A DNA stretch of 64,000 bases from JANXYY01 sp035530875 (lineage in GTDB: Bacteria > Actinomycetota > Actinomycetes > Nanopelagicales > Nanopelagicaceae): positions 1 through 64,000 of the forward strand of contig DATKUB010000006.1 of the NCBI GenBank assembly GCA_035530875.1, written 5' to 3'. The position numbers and the translations under genes are program-made. The notes beneath the pieces were generated by a model. That model saw only the letters and a program-made list of their open reading frames with translations, ran no database searches and had not been told where the DNA came from. This document shows, piece by piece, positions 7,941-16,133 of the stretch. Position 1 is the stretch's first letter, and each line of letters opens with the position of its first letter.

Positions 7941-9452
7941 TTGAGCAGCAGAAATATGCAGTGGATTGACGGGAAGCCAGCGATCGGCGGTGGCGGAGAA
8001 CTCTCCGTGATCAACCCGGCCAATGGCCAGAGCGTTGAGACATTTCGCGCCGCAGATTCTGTTCTCGTCAATAATGCAGTGGGTGCCGCCAAGAAAGCCT
8101 TTCCCGAATGGTCTAGCGCATCGCCGGTAGTTCGCTCCAACGCGCTGCACAATTTGGCGCAGATCCTGGAAGATCGATCAGCCGAGTTCGCCCGGGTGGA
8201 GTCTGAGCAGACGGGCAAACCGATCCGGCTGTCCACCGGCTTCGATCTACCGGGGACGATCGATAACATCCGATATTTCGCCGGGGTTTCCAGAGATAGT
8301 TCGGCCCAAGCCCAGAACGAGTATTCACCAGATCACACCTCCAGTCTTCGGCGTGAAGCCGCTGGTGTGGTTGGTTCAATTGCGCCATGGAATTACCCCC
8401 TGCAGATGGCTGGCTGGAAGATTCTTCCCGCGGTGGCCGCCGGCTGCACGATCGTCTTGAAACCATCCGAGCTGACCCCCATAACCTCCGTAATGTTTGC
8501 TCAGGCCGCCACCGAGGCCGGGTTCCCCGATGGTGTTATTAACGTGGTTACCGGATCCGGTCGGGAGGCAGGCGAAGCTCTGGTGTCTCATCCAGACGTG
8601 GACATGGTGAGTTTCACCGGTTCCACCTCGACCGGTAGACGAGTAATGCAAATTGCAGCCCAGAGCGCCAAAAGGATCCATCTCGAACTCGGCGGAAAGG
8701 CACCATTCCTGGTTTTTGACGATTCCGATCTGGAAGCCGCGATCCACGGAGCGGTTGCGGCGAGCCTGATCAACGGTGGCCAGGACTGCACGGCAGCCAC
8801 CCGCGCCTATGTTCAACGTCCACTTTATGAAGATTTCATTGCCGGCGTCACGGCCCTTTTTGAAGGCATCCAGTTAGGTGATCCAATGGATCTCGCTACT
8901 GACCTGGGTCCGTTGATTTCGAGCCAACATCGCGATCGGGTTCATGGTTTTGTCGAGCGCGCGCTTACCCACGGCGCGAAGGTTCATACCGGCGGCCGCG
9001 CTCCATCCGGATCGTTGTCGAGCGGCGCCTACTATCAACCCACCCTGATCACTGGAGCTCGACAAGATTCAGAGATTGTTCAAGATGAGATTTTCGGACC
9101 GGTTCTCGTGGCCTTGCCATTTGACTCGGACGAAGAAGGCTTGGCCCTTGCCGCAGATACGCCTTATGGTTTGGCCGCTTCGGTATGGACCAGGGATATA
9201 TATCGAGCCGGCATTGTCACAAGGAGCTTAAGAGCCGGTACGGTCTGGGTTAATGATCACATTCCGATTGTTAGCGAGATGCCTCACGGTGGCTTTGGGG
9301 CCTCAGGATTCGGCAAGGACATGAGCGCGTACTCACTGCAGGAGTACACAGTTTTAAAACATGTCATGAATGAAAACACAGGTAAGGCAAGGAAAGACTG
9401 GCACCGCACGATTTTCGCCATTGAAAATCGCGCTACGACGAAAGGTAATTGA
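7941..9452 (+). CDS. Second aldehyde dehydrogenase, gamma-aminobutyraldehyde type
   Basis: A paralogue of the preceding gene (503 residues). It has APWNYPLQMAGWKILPAVAAG, SFTGSTSTGRR, HLELGGKAPFLV, the catalytic cysteine in NGGQDCTAATR, and DEIFGPVLVALPF. Two such enzymes in tandem could split substrates, for example 4-aminobutanal versus succinate semialdehyde or a longer aminoaldehyde; this is inference. The start is uncertain: a TTG at 7941 or an ATG at 7956 are both possible and neither has a strong ribosome-binding site. The last 25 or so residues (KARKDWHRTIFAIENR...) extend past the usual family end and run up to the potD start. Confidence 0.9.
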   Translation: MSSRNMQWIDGKPAIGGGGELSVINPANGQSVETFRAADSVLVNNAVGAAKKAFPEWSSASPVVRSNALHNLAQILEDRSAEFARVESEQTGKPIRLSTGFDLPGTIDNIRYFAGVSRDSSAQAQNEYSPDHTSSLRREAAGVVGSIAPWNYPLQMAGWKILPAVAAGCTIVLKPSELTPITSVMFAQAATEAGFPDGVINVVTGSGREAGEALVSHPDVDMVSFTGSTSTGRRVMQIAAQSAKRIHLELGGKAPFLVFDDSDLEAAIHGAVAASLINGGQDCTAATRAYVQRPLYEDFIAGVTALFEGIQLGDPMDLATDLGPLISSQHRDRVHGFVERALTHGAKVHTGGRAPSGSLSSGAYYQPTLITGARQDSEIVQDEIFGPVLVALPFDSDEEGLALAADTPYGLAASVWTRDIYRAGIVTRSLRAGTVWVNDHIPIVSEMPHGGFGASGFGKDMSAYSLQEYTVLKHVMNENTGKARKDWHRTIFAIENRATTKGN

Positions 9453-9453
9453 G

Positions 9454-10665
9454 ATGACGCAGATCCCAGAGTCAGTTCCAGGACTGGCCCAATTCATTAA
9501 GGCGCAGGCGACCCGACGTGCCGTGCTCGGAGGGGCCGGCGCAGTTGGTATCGCCGCTTTTCTTGCAGCCTGTGGAACTTCGGCGGGTACCAAGACCGGT
9601 TCGGCTGCCGGAGCAACCGTCACGGACTTGTCTGCTACCGATAAGACGCTGATCGTTTCGAACTGGCCCCTCTATATCGATGTTGATTCCAAGAATCAGT
9701 CGGATCACCCAACAATTGATGCCTTTACCGCGAAGACTGGAATTAAGGTCACCTACACCGAAGACGTGAGCGACAACAACGTTTTCTTCGGGAAGATTCG
9801 AAACCAGTTGGCCGCAGGCCAGCCAATCGGGCGCGATCTCATCGTCATGACCGACTGGATGGCAGCCCGCTTGATTCGACTTGGCTGGGTTGAGAAAGTT
9901 GACCATGCCAACACCCCGAACGTCGAAGCCAACCTCGCCGCCGCGCTGAAGTCACCGCCTTGGGATCCCAACCGTGACTACTCAGCACCTTGGCAGTCCG
10001 GCTTTTCGCTCATCGCCTACAACGAGCACGTGACCACGCCGGTTAAGGACATCGACGAACTTTTCACCCGCCCAGACCTCAAGGGCAAGGTCACCTTGCT
10101 GACCGAAATGCGCGACACAGTTGGCCTGGTGCTGCTGTCAATGGGCAAGGACCCAGCCAATTTCACCGACGCAGATTTCAATGCAGCTATGGCAAAGATT
10201 CAGGCGGCAGTCGACTCTGGACAGGTCCGGAAATTTACCGGCAACGAGTATGCGCCAGATCTGGCCAAGGGCAACATCGCCGCTTGCATCGCCTGGTCTG
10301 GGGATGTTGTGCAGCTGCAGTTCGCGGATCCAAAGATCAACTACACGATTCCAGATGCTGGCGTGACCCTCTGGTCAGACAACATGCTCATCCCGAACAA
10401 GGCATCTCACAAGGCGAACGCGGAAGCGTGGATGAACTACTACTACGACCCAGCGGTCGCAGCACAGGTAGCGGCGTACGTGAACTACATCTGTCCGGTT
10501 GAGGGTGCCAAGGCTGAGGCGGCAAAGATTGATCCTGCGTTGGCCAGCAACCAACTTATCTTCCCATCGGCCGCGACGTTGGCCAAGTCGCACATCTTCA
10601 TGGGTCTTGATGCAGCGACGGAGAGCAAGTACCAAGATGCATTTTCAAAGGTATCGGGTGGCTGA
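9454..10665 (+). CDS. potD: Spermidine/putrescine ABC transporter substrate-binding lipoprotein
   Basis: A periplasmic-type binding protein of about 403 residues for an ABC importer. The N-terminus carries a twin-arginine pair (ATRRAVLGG), a hydrophobic stretch and a lipobox ending LAAC, so it is probably a Tat-exported lipoprotein anchored to the cell membrane. The mature part has the PotD-like opening DKTLIVSNWPLYID and later KGKVTLLTEMRDTVGL. The ATG at 9454 follows an AAAGG site, one base after the stop of the aldehyde dehydrogenase; starts further upstream would overlap that gene. PotA, PotB and PotC follow. Polyamine specificity is inferred from family and context. Confidence 0.92.
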   Translation: MTQIPESVPGLAQFIKAQATRRAVLGGAGAVGIAAFLAACGTSAGTKTGSAAGATVTDLSATDKTLIVSNWPLYIDVDSKNQSDHPTIDAFTAKTGIKVTYTEDVSDNNVFFGKIRNQLAAGQPIGRDLIVMTDWMAARLIRLGWVEKVDHANTPNVEANLAAALKSPPWDPNRDYSAPWQSGFSLIAYNEHVTTPVKDIDELFTRPDLKGKVTLLTEMRDTVGLVLLSMGKDPANFTDADFNAAMAKIQAAVDSGQVRKFTGNEYAPDLAKGNIAACIAWSGDVVQLQFADPKINYTIPDAGVTLWSDNMLIPNKASHKANAEAWMNYYYDPAVAAQVAAYVNYICPVEGAKAEAAKIDPALASNQLIFPSAATLAKSHIFMGLDAATESKYQDAFSKVSGG

Positions 10666-10670
10666 AAAAA

Positions 10671-11801
10671 TTGGCTCAATCAGAATCACTTGGCGGGGAC
10701 GTACAACTAGTCCATCTAACTAAAGAGTTTGGGACCTTTACGGCGGTTGATGACCTCAACCTGGTAATCCCAAAGGGTTCCTTCTTTGCCCTCCTTGGCC
10801 CTTCGGGTTGCGGAAAAACGACCACGCTCCGAATGGTCGCTGGGCTTGAAGAGCCAACCTCCGGTCAGATACTCATTGGTGAGAGGGACATCTCGTACGA
10901 ACGCCCTTATCGGCGTCCGGTCAATACCGTCTTTCAGTCATATGCACTCTTCCCGCACCTTGACATCTTTGAAAATGTTGCGTTTGGTCTTCGTCGACGT
11001 GGGATCAAAGATGTCAAGGCGCCGGTGGAGTCGATCTTGTCTCTGGTTGAATTGGATGGCTACGCGAGGCGAATGCCTGCGCAACTATCCGGTGGGCAGC
11101 AGCAGCGTGTTGCTGTCGCCAGAGCACTGATCAATAAGCCGGAAGTGCTGCTGTTAGACGAACCGCTAGGTGCACTTGATCTGAAATTGCGGCGAGCAAT
11201 GCAGATTGAGTTGAAGCGGATTCAAGTTGAGGTTGGAATAACTTTCGTCCATGTCACTCACGATCAGGAAGAAGCCATGACGATGGCAGACACGATCGCG
11301 GTGATGAACGCAGGCAAGGTGGAGCAAATGGGAACTCCCACCGACCTTTATGAGAATCCACGTACTACGTTTGTGGCTAATTTCCTGGGACAATCCAATC
11401 TGATTGCTGGAAATGTCGTCGACCGAGGTGACGACCTCGGCGTAGACCTGTATGGAAATCGGATCAGGGTGCCACGATCTCGCACATCAACAAATTCAGA
11501 TTCGCTCTGGGTCGGAGTTCGTCCGGAGAAGATAAACATTACGTTGGCGGGCCAGCCAACCTTGGGCGCCAATGTGATTTCGGGGATCGTTACCGACGCT
11601 TCTTACATCGGTGTATCAACTCAGTATCTAATCAAGACCACCTGGGGCGAAGAACTGATGGTATTTGAGCAGAATCTGCAAAATTCGGGCGCAAGGCCGG
11701 GTGAGACGGTGAACCTTTCGTGGGAGCCGGCGCATACATTTGCTCTCGACGCGACTCAAGATGTCGGTGCGGGAGCCGGAGCGGGCGAGGCGCATTCGTG
11801 A
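10671..11801 (+). CDS. potA: Spermidine/putrescine ABC transporter ATPase
   Basis: The 376-residue ATP-binding subunit. It has Walker A (GPSGCGKTT near residue 44), Q-loop (VFQSYALFPH), ABC signature (LSGGQQQRVAVARAL), Walker B (VLLLDEPLGALD) and the H-loop (VTHDQEEAMTMAD). The C-terminal third is the TOBE regulatory domain (VGVRPEKINI). The start is a TTG at 10671, six bases after the potD stop, with GGGTGG just upstream as a possible site. It works at the inner face of the membrane with PotB and PotC. Its stop overlaps the potB GTG, so translation is probably coupled. Confidence 0.93.
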   Translation: MAQSESLGGDVQLVHLTKEFGTFTAVDDLNLVIPKGSFFALLGPSGCGKTTTLRMVAGLEEPTSGQILIGERDISYERPYRRPVNTVFQSYALFPHLDIFENVAFGLRRRGIKDVKAPVESILSLVELDGYARRMPAQLSGGQQQRVAVARALINKPEVLLLDEPLGALDLKLRRAMQIELKRIQVEVGITFVHVTHDQEEAMTMADTIAVMNAGKVEQMGTPTDLYENPRTTFVANFLGQSNLIAGNVVDRGDDLGVDLYGNRIRVPRSRTSTNSDSLWVGVRPEKINITLAGQPTLGANVISGIVTDASYIGVSTQYLIKTTWGEELMVFEQNLQNSGARPGETVNLSWEPAHTFALDATQDVGAGAGAGEAHS

Positions 11802-12649
11802 AATCTCGTCGTTGGCTGCCGTATGCACTGTTAATCCCTGGGATTCTCTGGTTGGCAGTCTTTTTTATCACCCCCATGTTCAATCTTGCGGCAACAAGTC
11901 TTTACGACCCGACCGGGAGCCTCGACGCCGGTTATCAAATGACCTTTCATTTCGCCAATTACAGCGATGCCCTTTCCCAGTATTATCCGCAATTCCTACG
12001 TTCGTTCACCTACGCGGGGATCGCAACGGTCTGCGCCCTCCTAATTGCGTATCCATTGGCCTATGCAATCGCCTTGAAATCCGGTAAGTGGAAGAACTTC
12101 TTACTAGTTCTCGTCATTGCTCCCTTCTTCACCTCGTTCCTGGTGCGAACGCTGGCTTGGACTGCGATTCTGGGCGACAACTCAACCTTCATTCACTTCT
12201 TGCGGGATATTCACTTGCTAAGCCCTGGTGGCCGGATTCTCGCGACGCCGATTGCGGTAATAACTGGTCTCACATACAACTTTCTTCCGTTCATGACCTT
12301 GCCCTTGTATGCGAGTTTGGAGAAGGTCGACCCGCGTCTGATTGAGGCGTCGAGCGATTTGTATGCGTCAGCGTTTACCGGATTTCGAAAGGTAACCGTG
12401 CCATTATCGATGCCCGGGGTTGTGGCAGGAACCTTGCTGACCTTCATTCCTGCTTCCGGCGATTACATAAATTCAACTCTTCTCGGACAAGGTGCGCGAA
12501 CCTCAATGGTCGGAAATATCATCGATAGCGCCTTCCTTGTTCGTCTGGCCTATCCGCTAGCTGCGGCGCTGTCATTCATGTTGATGGCCATCATTGTGGT
12601 GCTCGTTGTTATCTATGTGCGCCGAGCAGGAACAGAGGAGTTGGTCTGA
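11798..12649 (+). CDS. potB: Spermidine/putrescine ABC transporter permease 1
   Basis: A 283-residue membrane permease of the PotB group with six predicted transmembrane helices, the first in LIPGILWLAVFFITPMFNLAA. The coupling loop that contacts PotA is visible as EASSDLYASAFTGFRKVTVPLSMPGVVAG, the EAA motif. The GTG at 11798 overlaps the potA stop as GTGA and has a GGCGAGG site 8 bases upstream; a longer reading frame exists upstream but would overlap potA by 80 bases. It is directly followed by potC with a TGATG overlap. Confidence 0.93.
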   Translation: MKSRRWLPYALLIPGILWLAVFFITPMFNLAATSLYDPTGSLDAGYQMTFHFANYSDALSQYYPQFLRSFTYAGIATVCALLIAYPLAYAIALKSGKWKNFLLVLVIAPFFTSFLVRTLAWTAILGDNSTFIHFLRDIHLLSPGGRILATPIAVITGLTYNFLPFMTLPLYASLEKVDPRLIEASSDLYASAFTGFRKVTVPLSMPGVVAGTLLTFIPASGDYINSTLLGQGARTSMVGNIIDSAFLVRLAYPLAAALSFMLMAIIVVLVVIYVRRAGTEELV

Positions 12650-13518
12650 TGTCGACGACTACTCCAAACAGGGTTGCCACGAAATCGCGAAGAGATCTGA
12701 AATCAGCGAGCAGAATCCATCGGGCAGGAGTGTGGTTCCGGAGTCACCTGATTCTCCTTATTGGAATCCTCGTTTTGATTTACATGTTCCTCCCCGTCTT
12801 TGTGGTTATGGCGCTCTCCTTCAACCAGCCGAAATCACGCCTTACATACTCTTTCGACAAGTTCACTTTGAACAACTGGTTACACCCTTGCGCAGTTGGC
12901 GATATGTGTAATGCCGTAGGCACCAGTTTGAAGATCGGCCTGCTGTCGACACTTATCTCGACATTTATTGGCACCCTGATGGCCTTTGCTCTAGTCCGTC
13001 ATAAATTCCGCGGCCGAGCAGTCACGAACTTATTGGTCTTCCTACCGATGGCATCACCTGAAGTTGTAATGGGATCCTCGCTACTCACGCTCTTTGTTGC
13101 GATTAAGTTCCCGCTCGGCTTCTGGACCATTCTGATCGCCCACATAATGTTCTGCATCTCCTTTGTAGTCGTCACCGTCAAAGCTCGCCTGGCTGGCCTT
13201 GATCCGCGACTGGAACAGGCCGCCATGGATCTCTATGCAGATGAATGGCAGACATTTAGGCGGATTACCTTGCCGTTAGTCATGCCGGGGATCGTAAGTG
13301 CGGCTCTTCTTGCCTTCTCTCTTTCGTTCGATGATTTCATCGTCACGAACTTCAACGCTGGCTCGACCGTTACTTTCCCGATGTTTGTCTGGGGCGCCGC
13401 CCAACGAGGAATTCCACCGCAGGTGAACGTAATCGGTACCGCAATGTTTCTCTTTGCGCTCACGCTCGTGGTGATCTCACAACTAATCAGTTCAAGGCGT
13501 AGGCGCAAACTGGCTTAA
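12649..13518 (+). CDS. potC: Spermidine/putrescine ABC transporter permease 2
   Basis: The second permease (289 residues, six membrane helices) of the importer. It has a cytoplasmic N-terminus rich in basic residues, then LILLIGILVLIYMFLPVFVVMALSFN. The EAA coupling loop reads EQAAMDLYADEWQTFRRITLPLVMPGIVSA, and SFDDFIVTNFNAG follows as in PotC proteins. The ATG at 12649 shares its A with the potB stop. It ends the transporter unit; a structured leader for the next gene begins about 40 bases downstream. Confidence 0.93.
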   Translation: MSTTTPNRVATKSRRDLKSASRIHRAGVWFRSHLILLIGILVLIYMFLPVFVVMALSFNQPKSRLTYSFDKFTLNNWLHPCAVGDMCNAVGTSLKIGLLSTLISTFIGTLMAFALVRHKFRGRAVTNLLVFLPMASPEVVMGSSLLTLFVAIKFPLGFWTILIAHIMFCISFVVVTVKARLAGLDPRLEQAAMDLYADEWQTFRRITLPLVMPGIVSAALLAFSLSFDDFIVTNFNAGSTVTFPMFVWGAAQRGIPPQVNVIGTAMFLFALTLVVISQLISSRRRRKLA

Positions 13519-13559
13519 TTCGCGTCATCTCGGATATCCTGGCCTCAGCTACGGCGGAT

Positions 13560-13660
13560 AACGATCGGGTCGTCCCGATCACACCGTGGGGTGTACTTCC
13601 GGAGGACCCGGGGTCACCAAACTTGAGTGAAGGGGTGACTCCGGCTAGTTGCCGGACCCA
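13560..13660 (+). ncRNA. Candidate cis-regulatory structured RNA in the leader of the second DAO gene
   Basis: The 145 bases between potC and the ATG at 13664 can form a chain of helices: GATCGGG 13563-13569 with CCCGATC 13574-13580 around a TCGT loop; ACACC 13581-13585 with GGTGT 13590-13594 around GTGG; and GTCACC 13613-13618 with GGTGAC 13634-13639. TCCGG at 13640-13644 can pair either with CCGGA at 13599-13603, closing the third helix, or with CCGGA at 13652-13656, which holds the only GGA at ribosome-binding distance from the ATG. That is the logic of a translational riboswitch. No T-run follows, so it is not an intrinsic terminator. I do not recognise a known riboswitch class. Confidence 0.5.
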
Positions 13661-13663
13661 ACG

Positions 13664-15076
13664 ATGGCCACCATCGACCCATTTGTATTAAGACACCTTG
13701 CTGACGTGCAACCGACGCTCTACTGGATGGAAGAAGATCCATTAGAGCCGGAGAGCCATTCGGCCTTAATTGGCGCCACCACGGCTGATCTGGTGATAGT
13801 TGGTGCCGGATTCACGGGCCTTTGGACTGCCTTGCTAGCCAAAGAGGAAGACCCGGATCGCGACGTCGTGATTATTGAGCAGCGTGAGACAGGTTCAGCG
13901 GCATCCGGACGCAATGGCGGTTTCTGTTCGGCTTCACTCACCCACGGTTTTCATAACGGTAAGCGCCGTTTTGCCAACGAGATGGCTGTGATTGAGCGTC
14001 TCTCTCGGGAGAATTTAGATGCCATTGAAGAGACGATTGCTCGCTATGGAATCGAGTGTGACTGGGAGCGGACCGGAGAGATTCGAGTAGCCACCGAACC
14101 CTGGCAATTGGAGGGGATGGAAGAGGAGGTTGTCGAGCGAAATGAGCTCGGCGACTCAGCCGTTTTTCTTACCCGAGAAGAAATCCAAGCGAAAGTTCAC
14201 TCGCCAATCTACTTGGGTGCAATTTACGACCACGATGGAACCGCGTTAGTCGATCCAGCTCGCTTGGTGTGGGGATTGGAGCGCGCGTGCATTTCACTTG
14301 GGGTTCGAATTTATGAGAACTCAAAAGTTGAAAAGCTCGAACGCAAAGGCAACCGAGTCATTGTGCACACTCCATACGGCCAGGCCTCGGCTAATAAAGT
14401 TGCACTGGCCACCAACGTTTATCCCTCCCTGCTGCGAAGCGCTCGTAAATACATAGTTCCTGTCTACGACTATGTGCTTGTCACTGAGCCGCTTACTGAC
14501 GCTCAGAAAGAGAGCATTGGTTGGAGCGGTCGCGAGGGGATTGGAGACTCTGGAAATCAATTTCATTATTACCGGCAGACCAGCGACGGCGGCATACTAT
14601 GGGGCGGCTGGGATGCCATTTATAACTTTCGCGGCAAGGTACGTCAGGAATACGATTTCAGGGCGGAAACTTATGCGACCCTCGTTTCCCATTTCTTAAA
14701 AACTTTTCCGCAACTTGCTGGAATCAAGTTCACGCACGCCTGGGGCGGAGCCATCGACACTTGCACCCGCTTCTCACCATTTTGGGGCATCTCACGAGAT
14801 AAGAAGATCGCATATGTCCTTGGCTATACGGGTCTTGGGGTGGCGGCTACTCGTTTTGGCGCGGCAACAATGTTGGATCTGCTTGATGGCAATGAGACCG
14901 AACGCACCAAGCTAAAGATGGTGCGACGTAAACCCTTGCCATTTCCTCCTGAGCCACTTCGCTACTTCGGCATCCAATTCACGAAATGGTCGATCAACCG
15001 CGCTGATCAAAATGGTGGAAAGCGCAATCTCTGGCTGCAAATCCTGGATCGGATTGGGTTGGGCTTTGATTCCTAA
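13664..15076 (+). CDS. FAD-dependent oxidoreductase, DAO family (amine oxidase-like), second copy
   Basis: A flavoprotein of about 470 residues, paralogous to the product of 2407-3780. It carries LVIVGAGFTGLWTALLAKEE (dinucleotide site), VVIIEQRETGSAASGRNGGFCSASL, and a C-terminal LGYTGLGVAATRFGA that binds FAD. The likely reaction is oxidative deamination of a diamine or N-substituted amine with transfer to oxygen or another acceptor. I chose the ATG at 13664; a TTG at 13649 would lie inside the candidate RNA structure. The gene sits between the polyamine importer and the agmatinase-family gene, which starts 22 bases after its stop. Confidence 0.85.
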   Translation: MATIDPFVLRHLADVQPTLYWMEEDPLEPESHSALIGATTADLVIVGAGFTGLWTALLAKEEDPDRDVVIIEQRETGSAASGRNGGFCSASLTHGFHNGKRRFANEMAVIERLSRENLDAIEETIARYGIECDWERTGEIRVATEPWQLEGMEEEVVERNELGDSAVFLTREEIQAKVHSPIYLGAIYDHDGTALVDPARLVWGLERACISLGVRIYENSKVEKLERKGNRVIVHTPYGQASANKVALATNVYPSLLRSARKYIVPVYDYVLVTEPLTDAQKESIGWSGREGIGDSGNQFHYYRQTSDGGILWGGWDAIYNFRGKVRQEYDFRAETYATLVSHFLKTFPQLAGIKFTHAWGGAIDTCTRFSPFWGISRDKKIAYVLGYTGLGVAATRFGAATMLDLLDGNETERTKLKMVRRKPLPFPPEPLRYFGIQFTKWSINRADQNGGKRNLWLQILDRIGLGFDS

Positions 15077-15098
15077 GGTTTCGTAATAGGGTCATACA

Positions 15099-16115
15099 GT
15101 GACTCGACTTGGCGGAATGTACGGACCTGATTTCACTTTCCTAGGTGTTCAACGCTGTGATCTGGATGAGCCAGAAACATATGCGGGCGCAGACGTGGTG
15201 ATCGTTGGCGCCCCTTTTGATGGCGGCACTTCGCACCGAGCCGGAGCCCGTTTCGGGCCCCAAGCGATACGTGCCGGCGATTACTTGCCACACGATGCAA
15301 GCCGCCCACATCTCGCGCTGCGAACTGATGGACTTCAGGAACTTAAAGTCGTTGACGCGGGCGATCTGGCGATGCCATCTGGCGAAACCGAATTATCGCT
15401 ACGAGTGCTTGAAGCGGCCACCTTGAAGATCGCCTCGGCAGGCGCCATTCCAGTCGTGCTTGGTGGCGACCACACAATTGCAGCTGCAGATGTCGTCGGA
15501 GTTGCCCGTCACATCGGTTGGGGTCGAGTCTCAATGGTTCATTTTGATGCACACGCCGACACTGGTCCAGATCAGTGGGGTTCCCTTTACGGGCATGGCA
15601 CCCCAATGCGACGCTTGATTGAATCAGGTGCGGTGCGCGGAGATCGTTTTCTGCAATTGGGCCTTCGCGGATACTGGCCGGAGCCCGAAACCCTTGACTG
15701 GATGAAAGACCAGTCGATGCGCTCATTCGAAATGACTGAGATCGATGCGCGAGGCTTGAGCTCGGTACTAGATGAAAGTTTCTCGATTCTCACCGATGAA
15801 TGTGATGGAGTTTTTCTCTCGGTGGATATTGACGTTGTCGATCCCGGGATGGCACCAGGAACCGGAACGCCGGAACCGGGTGGAATGAATAGTCGGATGC
15901 TGCTTGAAGCCGTACGGCGAATCTGTCTTGAGCTTCCGATTGTTGGCATCGACATTGTCGAAGTCTCACCCCCGTATGACCATGCCGACATCACTGCCCT
16001 GCTGGCGAATCGGGTGGTGCTTGAGTCGTTAAGCGCCATCGCACGCAGACGCAAAGACCTACTTGCGCATGGTCGAATTACCTATGACCCTAAGCAGAAT
16101 TTGTTAGACCGTTAA
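15099..16115 (+). CDS. speB: Agmatinase-family ureohydrolase
   Basis: A 338-residue binuclear manganese ureohydrolase. The metal ligands are visible: the histidine of VVLGGDHTI, the DAHAD of MVHFDAHADTG, and the DxD of FLSVDIDVVDPGMAPGTGTPEPGG. Family members hydrolyse agmatine to putrescine and urea, or guanidinobutyrate or guanidinopropionate to the amino acid and urea; the sequence does not decide among them. It starts at a GTG at 15099 (an ATG at 15117 is the alternative). Next to a polyamine importer, amine oxidases and GabT, either agmatine or 4-guanidinobutyrate would feed the pathway. Confidence 0.88.
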   Translation: MTRLGGMYGPDFTFLGVQRCDLDEPETYAGADVVIVGAPFDGGTSHRAGARFGPQAIRAGDYLPHDASRPHLALRTDGLQELKVVDAGDLAMPSGETELSLRVLEAATLKIASAGAIPVVLGGDHTIAAADVVGVARHIGWGRVSMVHFDAHADTGPDQWGSLYGHGTPMRRLIESGAVRGDRFLQLGLRGYWPEPETLDWMKDQSMRSFEMTEIDARGLSSVLDESFSILTDECDGVFLSVDIDVVDPGMAPGTGTPEPGGMNSRMLLEAVRRICLELPIVGIDIVEVSPPYDHADITALLANRVVLESLSAIARRRKDLLAHGRITYDPKQNLLDR

Positions 16116-16133
16116 ATTAGAAAAGTTACCGAT

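Noticed and set aside
13563..13594. Hairpins after potC as an intrinsic terminator of the transporter operon
   Set aside because: No T-run follows either hairpin, and the structure continues to the next start codon, so a leader RNA explains it better.
13560..13660. Assignment of the leader RNA to a guanidine riboswitch class
   Set aside because: The agmatinase context made this attractive, but the conserved cores of guanidine-I, -II and -III that I remember are not present.
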